DNA of 12,898 bases from Schwartzia sp. (in: firmicutes) (lineage in GTDB: Bacteria > Bacillota > Negativicutes > Selenomonadales > Selenomonadaceae). Of the stretch, positions 6,551-12,898 are shown piece after piece. The DNA lies in contig JAGAZS010000198.1 of NCBI GenBank assembly GCA_017939945.1, positions 1 to 12,898 of the forward strand, read 5' to 3'. Made by a program: the position numbers and the translations under genes. The first letter of the stretch is position 1. Each line of letters begins with the position of its first letter. The notes below the pieces were generated by a model that worked only from the letters and a program-made list of their open reading frames with translations, searched no databases and had not been told where the DNA came from.

Positions 6551-8650
6551 ATGGACAGCGTAAATCCGGAGACCCGTCTCCAAATGGAAAACAAAAAACT
6601 CACCCGCGAGATCAAGCGGCTGAAAAAGGACAACGAGGTCCTGCGCATCGCCAACGATCAGGCGGCGCGCACCCAGGCCTATATCCAAAAGGACAGCACA
6701 CGGCAGGTCTTCTACAACAACCAGCTTTTGAAGACCTATCCGTACCTTCTGATCCTGACGGATGAAAAGCTGCTGACGGTCATGATCTCGGACGTGTTTT
6801 TCCGCTACAGCGGCAAATTCGACCGCGAGGAGATCCGGCGCGGCGTTTCGATCCGCGAGCTGCTGGATGGCGTGCTGCCGGAGGACGATCTTCAGATCTT
6901 GCTGGAAAAGTGCGAGGCGGCGCTCCGGCAGGAACCGGTTCCACCGTATCTGTTGCGGACTGTCGTCGCGGACAAGAAAATCGACTGGCAGATCACGATT
7001 ATGTGCATGATGAAGGAGGACGGCATCGCCGGGCTGAACATCCTGTTCGTCGATATGACGGACGTCATCAACGCGATGGAACGCGCTGAAGCGGCGGACA
7101 AGGCGAAGAGCAATTTCCTCGCGAATATGTCCCATGAAATCCGCACGCCGATGAACGCGATTGTCGGCATGGCGGAATTCATCCTACGCGACAGCGTCGA
7201 CGAGACGGCGAAGCGGCACGCCACGCGCATCAAGTCGGCGGCCCGCACATTGCTTTCGATTATCAACGATATCCTCGACTTCTCGAAAATCGAGTCCGGC
7301 AAGATGGAACTGGTCAACGACTCGTACCAGCTCGCGCACATGATTTCCGACGTCGCCTCGATGATCAACGCGCGATTGCAGACAAAGCCTGTGACCTTCA
7401 AGACCGATATTGACGGGGAAATCCCGAACCGCTTGTTCGGCGACGAGGTGCGCGTGAAGCAGATTCTGATTAATCTCCTGGGCAACGCGATGAAGTTTAC
7501 TCAAAGCGGCTCCATCACGATGACGCTGCGCCACGAGAAAATGGATGAAACCCATTGCCGCCTTTTCTTCACGGTCAGCGACACGGGCATCGGCATCAAG
7601 CGGGCCGACCTGCAAAACATTTTTTCCAGCTTCACCCAGGTCGACACGAAACGCAACCGCGCCGTCGAGGGCACGGGCCTCGGCCTGGCGATCTGCCGCC
7701 AGCTGATCACGATGATGGGCGGCTCGATCCATGTGGAAAGCGAATACGGCAAGGGCACGACCTTCCGATTCGACGTGGTCAGCGCCGTCGATGGCTGGCA
7801 AAAGCTCAAGGACGCGCAGATGGCTCCGCTGGAACAGGCGGGAACTGCCTTCCATGCGACATTCTGCGCGCCGGAGGCTCGGGCGCTGGTCGTCGACGAC
7901 AACGAAATGAACCTCGAGGTGGCGGAGGGAATCCTCGAACCTTACAGGATCACTGTCGTCAAGGCTATGAGCGGACCGGACGCCATCGTGCATTTCGCCG
8001 AGAGCAGCTTCGACATCATCTTCATGGACCACATGATGCCGAACATGGACGGCGTCGAGGCCATGCGCCGGATCCGGCTGATGAAGGGCGGCGAGGAAAC
8101 GCCCATCGTCGCGCTGACGGCCAACGCGCTTTCCGGCGCGGCGGCGGAATACAAGAATCTCGGCTTCCAGGCCTTCCTTGCGAAACCCATCGCGCCGAAA
8201 AGCATGGAAAATATTTTGCGCCGGCTGCTTCCCGCACAGTTGATCCGCCCGCTGGAGGAAAAAACGGAAGGGGCTGCCGCTGCGTCTTCCGCGTCGGCGC
8301 AGCCGAACGACGCCCTGCAGGGCGCCATCGACGAGGAAAGCGCGCTGAAATACTGCATGGGCAACCGCGCGTTTTTGGAGAAAATGCTCGTGACCTTCCG
8401 CAAGAACGAGAAATCGAAGCAGTTGGAGACATTCTTCCGCGCGCAGGATTGGGACAACTACCGCATCATTGCCCATTCCCTGAAGGGCAACGCGCTGACC
8501 GTCGGAGCCATGCACCTTTCCGAGCACGCGAAGGAACTGGAATTCGCCGCCCGCGAAAACCGGATTGGCGAGATCATGGAAAAGCACGGACCGTTCCTGA
8601 AGGAATACAGGGACCTCCTCGAAGCCATCGACGCGAGGACGAAGAAATAA
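6551..8650 (+). CDS. Soluble hybrid histidine kinase (PAS-like, HisKA, HATPase, REC, Hpt)
   Basis: A 699-residue cytoplasmic kinase without transmembrane segments. In order: an N-terminal charged coiled coil (about 8-45); a PAS-like region (about 60-172); HisKA with phosphorylated H195 in MSHEIRTPMNAI; HATPase with N312 (LLGNAMKFT), DTGIGI (344-349) and GTGLGL (374-379); a receiver with D449/D450, phosphoacceptor D493 (FMDHMMPNMDG), T523 and K545; an Ala/Ser linker (573-585); and a C-terminal Hpt with H642 in AHSLKGNA. The His-Asp-His chain is complete, so phosphate can pass to a separate receiver. The REC-REC-HD-GYP protein encoded upstream is the obvious candidate. With no membrane sensor, input probably comes through the coiled coil/PAS part from a soluble partner such as the FIST proteins. 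GAGGT lies eight bases before the ATG, and a terminator follows directly. Confidence 0.93.
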   Translation: MDSVNPETRLQMENKKLTREIKRLKKDNEVLRIANDQAARTQAYIQKDSTRQVFYNNQLLKTYPYLLILTDEKLLTVMISDVFFRYSGKFDREEIRRGVSIRELLDGVLPEDDLQILLEKCEAALRQEPVPPYLLRTVVADKKIDWQITIMCMMKEDGIAGLNILFVDMTDVINAMERAEAADKAKSNFLANMSHEIRTPMNAIVGMAEFILRDSVDETAKRHATRIKSAARTLLSIINDILDFSKIESGKMELVNDSYQLAHMISDVASMINARLQTKPVTFKTDIDGEIPNRLFGDEVRVKQILINLLGNAMKFTQSGSITMTLRHEKMDETHCRLFFTVSDTGIGIKRADLQNIFSSFTQVDTKRNRAVEGTGLGLAICRQLITMMGGSIHVESEYGKGTTFRFDVVSAVDGWQKLKDAQMAPLEQAGTAFHATFCAPEARALVVDDNEMNLEVAEGILEPYRITVVKAMSGPDAIVHFAESSFDIIFMDHMMPNMDGVEAMRRIRLMKGGEETPIVALTANALSGAAAEYKNLGFQAFLAKPIAPKSMENILRRLLPAQLIRPLEEKTEGAAAASSASAQPNDALQGAIDEESALKYCMGNRAFLEKMLVTFRKNEKSKQLETFFRAQDWDNYRIIAHSLKGNALTVGAMHLSEHAKELEFAARENRIGEIMEKHGPFLKEYRDLLEAIDARTKK

Positions 8651-8657
8651 GTCTGAC

Positions 8658-8700
8658 AAAAACGAACTGAGGGACTGTTTCACCCTCGGTTCGTTTTTTT
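8658..8700. terminator. Bidirectional rho-independent terminator after the kinase gene
   Basis: AAAAACGAACTGAGGG (8658-8673) pairs with CCCTCGGTTCGTTTTT (8683-8698), with one T-G wobble and a loop of about nine bases. Seven Ts follow on the plus strand and five on the minus strand. It separates the convergent kinase and yqeB genes. Confidence 0.9.
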
Positions 8701-8735
8701 GTCCCTGAAATAATCTTCTGTTATAGAAAGTGCTT

Positions 8736-9542
8736 TTACGGTCGGCCGCCGTTCTCGAACGCCATGACTGCTTCGAGCACGGAGCCGGAAATGCAGCGCG
8801 CCTTGTCGGAAATCAGGCTGCAATGGGCCGGATTGATTTGGGGGTCGATTTCGGCAACGGCCATGTCCGCGCTCACGCGGTAATTGTCATGGATGATACC
8901 GCGCAGCACGCCGTCTATCGGCGTCTCTACCGGTATGGTCTGCCCCCTGTCGTCGTAAATCTCGGCGACGGTATCGCCCGCGCGGAAAATATGCGAAATC
9001 GTATGCGGGCTTTTGATCATCCCGTCCGTCGGCGCGCGCAGGAAGCCGCCGTCCGCGATGGCGTCCTCCGCCGTACGCCGTACGCGGCAGCGTCCGTTGT
9101 AAATAATGCTCCCAAGGCTGTAAGAGCGTATCGTGTCGATGACGCAGTTCACGTCCTCCATTGCGCAGTAGCCGGCGCCGAGCCCAATCCGAAAAACGGC
9201 GGGAAGCTCGCGTTTCGACTCGTCTTCCCTGCCGTCGAGGGTGTTCACGAGAATATGCGGCGGGAATTTCCGCACATAACGCCCGGTAGGATCGACCAGC
9301 ATCGTGACTTTGCCGGAGGATGCCAACGAAAGCGCGTTTTTCAGATTTTCCGCGCAAATGCAGGTCACACGCTCGACGGTTTTTTCCCCGTCATAGACCG
9401 CGTCCGAAAACGAAATCTCGCGACGCAGCGCGGAGGGGCGCGATTTTTCCAAAATCAGTACATTGTACCCGACCCGATGCAGACGGTGCGCGACCGCCGT
9501 GCCCAGTTCGCCGCCGCCGCGGACGACAATCAAATGTTTCAT
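8736..9542 (-). CDS. yqeB: YqeB-family selenium-dependent molybdenum hydroxylase system protein
   Basis: A 268-residue protein resembling the YqeB/EF2563 family (defined for selenium-dependent molybdenum hydroxylase systems). It begins LIVVRGGGELGTAVAHRLHR, a Rossmann-type glycine-rich loop (G9-G14), followed by VGYNVLILEKSRPSALRREISFSDAVYDGE split over two stretches, a segment the family conserves closely. GLGAGYCAMEDVNCVIDT and the C-terminal APTDGMIKSPHTISHIFRAG and DGVLRGIIHDNYRV blocks complete a full-length member. The exact biochemical role is not established; the family is linked by phylogenetic profile to selD-dependent, non-selenocysteine molybdenum enzymes. It is the last gene of the minus-strand operon, starting 25 bases after the radical SAM stop with a weak AGGG site. 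No selD, yqeC, mocA or molybdenum hydroxylase gene is in the window, so any partners lie elsewhere. Confidence 0.88.
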   Translation of the reverse strand: MKHLIVVRGGGELGTAVAHRLHRVGYNVLILEKSRPSALRREISFSDAVYDGEKTVERVTCICAENLKNALSLASSGKVTMLVDPTGRYVRKFPPHILVNTLDGREDESKRELPAVFRIGLGAGYCAMEDVNCVIDTIRSYSLGSIIYNGRCRVRRTAEDAIADGGFLRAPTDGMIKSPHTISHIFRAGDTVAEIYDDRGQTIPVETPIDGVLRGIIHDNYRVSADMAVAEIDPQINPAHCSLISDKARCISGSVLEAVMAFENGGRP

Positions 9543-9567
9543 CCAAGAACCCTGCTTTCAAAAAGTA

Positions 9568-10227
9568 TCAACTTGCCTCATAAGCGCGCACGCGAAGGCG
9601 CAGGCCGCGTTCCTCGCAAAGCGCGCGGCATTTCTCTATCTCGCCGTCGTCCTCCACATGATCCACGACGGTCAGCACCACGTCCGGCACATAGGCTTTC
9701 GCGTGCTCCGCGAAGGCCAGCATCGCCTCGAAGGATCGGAGGCCGAACCGGCTGCGCGTCAGCTCCAGATACCGCTCGGCGTTCGACGCGTTCAGGCTGA
9801 TCGAGATCGTATCGAGCAGCCCGTCGAAGTCAGGCGCCGTGTCCCGCCCGTGAAAAAGGTCCGACAGCCCGTTGGTGTTGAGCCGTGTTTTGATATTCGG
9901 ATGCTCCGCCCGCAGCCAGCGAAGAATTTTGAGCAATACGTCAAGCCGCATGGTCGGCTCGCCGAAGCCGCAGAAGACGATTTCCCCGACACGCTCCCAG
10001 GGCAGTGCGGAAAGCTCCGCGATCACTTCCTGCTCCGACGGCTCTTTTTTCAGCCAAAGAGAATGGTCTTCCGCCATTTCTTTCAGAGAACGAAGGCAGA
10101 ATGTGCACGCGCAGGTGCATTGGTTCGTCAGGTTCACATAGACTCCGCGCTTTTCCTCCGGATGCAGCGCGAAGCCCTCCGCCGTCGTCACATACCTGCC
10201 GCCCGGCTCCACCGTATAAATAATCAT
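9568..10227 (-). CDS. TatD-associated (TatD-linked) radical SAM protein
   Basis: A 219-residue radical SAM protein of the short family usually encoded beside tatD (TIGR04038-like). The cluster ligands are C37, C41 and C44 in LTNQCTCACTFCLR, with an additional C39 inside the motif. IVFCGFGEPTMRLD (83-96) carries the GGE-type motif as GFGEP, RLNTNGL (115-121) is the next strand motif, and DTISISLNASNAERYLEL (about 139-156) is family typical. The N-terminus (MIIYTVEPGGRYVTT) and the short C-terminus agree with full-length members. The substrate is unknown. Here no tatD is adjacent: the gene sits 24 bases after the SEDS gene and 25 before yqeB, within one operon. AAGGAG occurs about 12 bases before the ATG, a longish spacing, but no better start was seen. 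Confidence 0.88.
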   Translation of the reverse strand: MIIYTVEPGGRYVTTAEGFALHPEEKRGVYVNLTNQCTCACTFCLRSLKEMAEDHSLWLKKEPSEQEVIAELSALPWERVGEIVFCGFGEPTMRLDVLLKILRWLRAEHPNIKTRLNTNGLSDLFHGRDTAPDFDGLLDTISISLNASNAERYLELTRSRFGLRSFEAMLAFAEHAKAYVPDVVLTVVDHVEDDGEIEKCRALCEERGLRLRVRAYEAS

Positions 10228-10251
10228 GAATATGCTGATCTCCTTCGATTC

Positions 10252-11451
10252 TTATTTCACGCGCCGCAGCCGAGGCCTGACAAGTTCCTGCGCTTTCGGA
10301 GGCGCGCTTTTTGCGGCTTTCACTTTCTTTGCGTTGACGGCGCCGACATTGACTACGACGCCTACCACGAACAGGCTGACAAACAGGGAAGTTCCGCCGT
10401 AGCTGATAAACGGCAGCGGAACGCCGACGACGGGCGCGAACCCGGAAATCATCAGCAGGTTGATGGAGGCCTGTACCACCAGGAGCATCGTCATGCCGAA
10501 CGCGAGCATCTGTCCCAGCGGGTCCTTTGCGCGGACCGCGATCCTCACGCCGTAAAGCGCGAGCGCCGCAAACAGGAGAAGCACGACAAGCGCGCCGACG
10601 AATCCCATTTCCTGGCACCAGATGGAGAACGCGAAATCTGTATGCGCCTCCGGCAGATAATGGTATTTGCTGATGCCGGTACCCATGCCCATGCCCAAAA
10701 GCCCGCCGGAGCCGATGGCCTGGAGCGACTGCACGCTTTGATAGCCGGCGCCCTGCGCGTCCATCCACGGGTCAAGGAGCGCCCGCATGCGCTGCAAACG
10801 ATACGGCTGCGCCACGCAAAGAAGCCCGCCTGCTACGAGGCCGCCGAGAAACAGCTTCACTTTCGTCGAATTTTTCATGTTCGAGCAAAACAGCATGAGA
10901 AGCGGGACGCCGAGAATGATCATCGCCGTTCCCATGTCCGGCTCGATCTGGACGAGCGCTGCCATCGCCGCAATCATGTAAATCTCGTTGTGGAGGAGCT
11001 TGCACTGCATGCCGTGCTGCACACGCCACGAAATATAAAAGGCTTCCAAAAAGATGGCCGTGGGTTTCGCCAGCTCGGCGGGCTGGAGCTGGAAGCCGCC
11101 GATGGAGAGCCAGCGCTGGGCGCCGTTGACCTCGACGCCGGCAAAATAAACGGCAATCAAAAGAGCCAGCACGATCCCGAACCCTATTTTCCGGCATTTC
11201 ACCAGATGGTGATAATCGATGGAGTAGCCGATCAGAAAGCAGACGGCGCCCGCCCCCAGATTGTAAAACTGTTTGCGAATGAAGAAATACGGATCGTTGT
11301 AGCTGGTGCCCGCGATGACGAAGCTGGAACTGAAAACATTGAGCGTGCCGATTACCAGCAGCACGATCGTCACGCCGAGAATCGCCTCGTAGTCGCTGAT
11401 CCAAAAGCGCCACTGGTTACCCGGCTCTTCCCGTGCTTCCGTCTCGTTCAA
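10252..11451 (-). CDS. ftsW: FtsW/RodA/SpoVE (SEDS) peptidoglycan glycan polymerase
   Basis: A 399-residue polytopic membrane protein of the SEDS family, which polymerises lipid II into glycan strands with a cognate class B penicillin-binding protein. About ten hydrophobic segments start at residue 20. Signatures are VNGAQRWLSIGGFQLQPAELAKP (108-130, split at the glycines), EPDMGTAMI (170-178), LDPWMDAQGAGYQ (226-238), QAIGSGGLLGMGMG (244-257), LPEAHTDFAFS (266-276, with D272 at the usual catalytic position) and VPLPFISYGGTSLF (344-357). The last of these and the spacing favour FtsW over RodA. The start is a TTG at 11451, with AAGGAGGGG six bases upstream. An open frame reaching up to 11646 is only overlap with the exonuclease gene. 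The start lies 35 bases inside the exonuclease gene, implying coupled translation. The Lys/Arg-rich tail is cytoplasmic. Confidence 0.92.
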   Translation of the reverse strand: MNETEAREEPGNQWRFWISDYEAILGVTIVLLVIGTLNVFSSSFVIAGTSYNDPYFFIRKQFYNLGAGAVCFLIGYSIDYHHLVKCRKIGFGIVLALLIAVYFAGVEVNGAQRWLSIGGFQLQPAELAKPTAIFLEAFYISWRVQHGMQCKLLHNEIYMIAAMAALVQIEPDMGTAMIILGVPLLMLFCSNMKNSTKVKLFLGGLVAGGLLCVAQPYRLQRMRALLDPWMDAQGAGYQSVQSLQAIGSGGLLGMGMGTGISKYHYLPEAHTDFAFSIWCQEMGFVGALVVLLLFAALALYGVRIAVRAKDPLGQMLAFGMTMLLVVQASINLLMISGFAPVVGVPLPFISYGGTSLFVSLFVVGVVVNVGAVNAKKVKAAKSAPPKAQELVRPRLRRVK

Positions 11452-12574
11452 CGCTTTCCCCTCCTTTTTTCGATCCCGGCGGCTTCCGGTATGTCTCCGC
11501 GTACAGTTGGTCCAGCTCCTCTTTTTCGCGCACGGGTTCGAAGAAATACCACGGCGCCAGCGGCGCTTTCCCGTATTTCGCGATAAACGAAGGAATATAA
11601 TGGAGAAACAGACGGGCAGCCCCCTCCGTATCATAGCTCGCGTCATGGAACTTGTCCTCGGCGAAGGTCAGCCCTGCGTATTCCATGCACGACTGGAGCG
11701 ACGGCTCGTTCCCGCCGCCCTTGTCGAAACGCACCGCCATGGTCAGGTCGAGAATATCGCGACGGATTGCCGTGAGCGGATATCCCTGCCGCCGGAACAT
11801 GCCCCGCAGCGAAATCATGTCGTTGTGCAGCGCGTTGCCCGCAAAGCAGCCGTCTTTGGAAAGAAACGCGTAGATTTTTTCCGCCGCTTCCTCCTCGGGG
11901 ACGCCGTTCAAGCGCAGGAATGCGTCGGTCAGATGGGTCAGCTCCGCCACATAGCGCGACAGTCTTGGACGCTGCCGGACGTACAGATCAAGCGTTTCCG
12001 TTTTGACGGTTCCGTCCGGCGCCAGAGTCAGACGGCGTCCCGCGAACTGTATCGGACGCTCGTAATTCATTTCCATATCGAAGACAGTAATCGGGAAGCA
12101 ACGGCGGAATTCGCGCTCCGCCTGGTCCTGCGTTGCCGGATGCGGCGTAAAATCGTTAGGGCGGAATCGCTTGGGATTTCCGTCATGGAATGTTTTCAAA
12201 TGCACGTAGAGCTTTTCCGTTTTTTCCTCTGTACGGAAAACGAGCGCGTGCGCCCAATCCTCCGGCGAACGCCTCGAGGCGAGGGCGACGAAAACGACGT
12301 CTCCTTCGCGGGGGAGACGTCCCGTACCGGCCATGACGGAAATATCCGCTGCCGAAAGCAAGCCGAATTCCGTTTCATAGGCGTGCTTTTCCGCCTGAAA
12401 GACCGCCTGCCGTCCCGATGCGCGCGGCAAAAACGCGCCCGAACCGACCATGTAGCGCTGGAGATGCGTATAGAGCCGAAACAACTGCTTCGGCAACGGA
12501 AAGAGAGGCTGCCCCGAAAATGTCAGTATCGGTTGGGAAATCCCCGCCGCCGTCCTGCCGCGCAACTCGCCCAT
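11417..12574 (-). CDS. DnaQ-like (DEDDh) 3'-5' exonuclease with an N-terminal extension
   Basis: A 385-residue protein. Residues about 162-330 are a DEDDh exonuclease domain: Exo I D166-x-E168 in ITVFDMEMN, the characteristic LSRYVAELTHLTDAFL (205-220), Exo II D252 in AGNALHNDMISL, and Exo III H310/D315 in HDASYDTEGAARLF. All four acidic residues and the histidine are present. Residues 1-160 are not recognised; they include WAHALVF (107-113) and LKTFHDGNPKRF. Residues 340-385 are a charged tail. Related domains proofread DNA or trim RNA; the substrate here is unknown. I chose ATG 12574 because AAGGAGGG precedes it by about five bases. The frame stays open to 12694, but that would run through the hairpin region. 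It is the first gene of the operon and overlaps the SEDS gene by 35 bases. Confidence 0.85.
   Translation of the reverse strand: MGELRGRTAAGISQPILTFSGQPLFPLPKQLFRLYTHLQRYMVGSGAFLPRASGRQAVFQAEKHAYETEFGLLSAADISVMAGTGRLPREGDVVFVALASRRSPEDWAHALVFRTEEKTEKLYVHLKTFHDGNPKRFRPNDFTPHPATQDQAEREFRRCFPITVFDMEMNYERPIQFAGRRLTLAPDGTVKTETLDLYVRQRPRLSRYVAELTHLTDAFLRLNGVPEEEAAEKIYAFLSKDGCFAGNALHNDMISLRGMFRRQGYPLTAIRRDILDLTMAVRFDKGGGNEPSLQSCMEYAGLTFAEDKFHDASYDTEGAARLFLHYIPSFIAKYGKAPLAPWYFFEPVREKEELDQLYAETYRKPPGSKKGGESVERDGSTGRAG
11458..11466 (-). promoter_or_regulatory. Ribosome binding site deciding the SEDS gene TTG start
   Basis: AAGGAGGGG on the minus strand, six bases before TTG 11451. It lies inside the 3' end of the exonuclease gene and fixes the SEDS start well downstream of the longest open frame. 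Confidence 0.8.
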
Positions 12575-12652
12575 AACGCCCTCCTTCTTTCCGATTTCAA
12601 TCCGATAATAGTGTAGCAGAAATGCAAATATTTTTCTACTATAATATAAGGA

Positions 12653-12690
12653 CCCGCGCGAAGCGCAAAACTTCGCGCGGGTTTGTTTTA
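12653..12690. terminator. GC-rich hairpin terminator
   Basis: CCCGCGCGAAG (12653-12663) and CTTCGCGCGGG (12671-12681) are a perfect 11-bp inverted repeat around a seven-base loop. On the plus strand it is followed by TTTGTTTTA, but no plus-strand gene precedes it. It most likely ends the minus-strand gene whose stop is at 12694; in that direction the tail (TCCTTATATT) is poorer in T. The 78 bases between it and the exonuclease start hold no clear consensus promoter. Confidence 0.8.
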
Positions 12691-12693
12691 TCA

Positions 12694-12898
12694 TTATATC
12701 TCCGAAAGCGCCGCTTTCAGGAAATCCGCGTAGCGCGCCCTTTCTTCGCCCTCGCTGTTCCGTGCCGCCCAGCGCAGCACGCCGAGATTCTGCTCGTAAT
12801 TCGGCGAATCCGACGTCAGCGGCAGCTCGCCTTTCACGAACTGGTCGGCGACCTTGAACCGCACGCGGTTCAGCAGCTTCTGCACCGTTGCCGGGCCC
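12694..12898 (-). CDS. C-terminal end of an unrecognised protein (runs off right edge)
   Basis: The last 67 codons of a minus-strand gene, ending at a TAA at 12696-12694 and followed by a strong hairpin. The visible part reads VQKLLNRVRFKVADQFVKGE, then LPLTSDSPNYEQNLGVLRWA, and ends YADFLKAALSEI. It is helical and charged, without transmembrane segments or cysteines. I do not recognise the family. The frame is open to the edge of the window, so a GTG at 12885 need not be the start; the gene probably extends well beyond. Base composition and codon use look like those of the neighbours. Confidence 0.65.
   Translation of the reverse strand, partial: GPATVQKLLNRVRFKVADQFVKGELPLTSDSPNYEQNLGVLRWAARNSEGEERARYADFLKAALSEI

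Noticed and set aside
7184..8683. A 499-codon minus-strand open frame opposite the kinase
   Set aside because: The plus strand carries every kinase, receiver and Hpt motif in order; the minus frame is composition-driven.
9463..11586. A 707-codon plus-strand open frame
   Set aside because: It is antisense to the SEDS and radical SAM genes, is rich in His/Arg as expected for shadow frames, and has no domain signature.
11452..11646. Longer SEDS N-terminus
   Set aside because: The extra 65 residues are Arg/Lys/Cys-rich out-of-frame translation of the exonuclease gene; the TTG at 11451 has a strong ribosome binding site and gives a normal length.
12575..12694. Longer exonuclease N-terminus reaching 12694
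   Set aside because: It would run through the terminator hairpin and lacks a ribosome binding site, while ATG 12574 has AAGGAGGG.
1..12898. Mobile elements, CRISPR arrays, tRNA or rRNA genes
   Set aside because: No transposase or integrase motifs, no regularly spaced direct repeats and no RNA-gene signatures were seen on either strand.

Overview
The window is about 12.9 kb of GC-rich, densely coded bacterial DNA. Shine-Dalgarno sites are strong (AAGGAG type), TTG starts occur, promoters and terminators are sigma70/rho-independent in style, and a consensus parS site is present. Together with a YqeB-family selenium/molybdenum gene, a TatD-linked-type radical SAM gene and a small DELFRSADF-type protein, this suggests an anaerobic Firmicute, possibly of the Negativicutes (Selenomonas-like). 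That assignment is inference; there is no rRNA or core marker to fix it.

Left part (1-2400). The left edge, read on the minus strand, holds the remnant of a geranylgeranyl-reductase-type FAD enzyme that lacks its N-terminal half. It overlaps the end of a small leader-peptide-like ORF. Divergent from these is a radical SAM gene (635-1534, +) with a near-perfect promoter. A perfect 16-bp parS palindrome lies just past its stop codon, followed by a bidirectional terminator shared with a convergent gene for a secreted, internally duplicated protein (1656-2393, -).

Centre (2465-8700, +). This is a signalling block of four genes: a REC-REC-HD-GYP response regulator (predicted cyclic-di-GMP phosphodiesterase), two tandem 398-residue FIST-domain sensor proteins with TTG starts, and a soluble hybrid histidine kinase (coiled coil, PAS-like region, HisKA, HATPase, REC, Hpt). 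One good promoter precedes the block and a strong terminator closes it. The layout recalls the NosP (FIST haemoprotein)/kinase/cyclic-di-GMP circuits of Proteobacteria, but with two FIST paralogues. The natural reading is that FIST proteins sense a ligand, control the kinase, and the kinase passes phosphate through its Hpt to the two receiver domains of the HD-GYP protein. This is the most interesting system in the window.

Right part (12574 down to 8736, -). A compact operon runs right to left: a DnaQ-like DEDDh exonuclease with an unrecognised N-terminal domain, an FtsW/SEDS glycan polymerase overlapping it by 35 bases, a TatD-associated radical SAM protein and a YqeB-family protein. The usual partners of the last two genes (tatD; selD and the molybdenum hydroxylase genes) are not in view. 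At the right edge is the C-terminal end of an unrecognised protein, separated from the operon by a GC-rich hairpin.

No tRNA, rRNA, insertion sequence or CRISPR array was seen.
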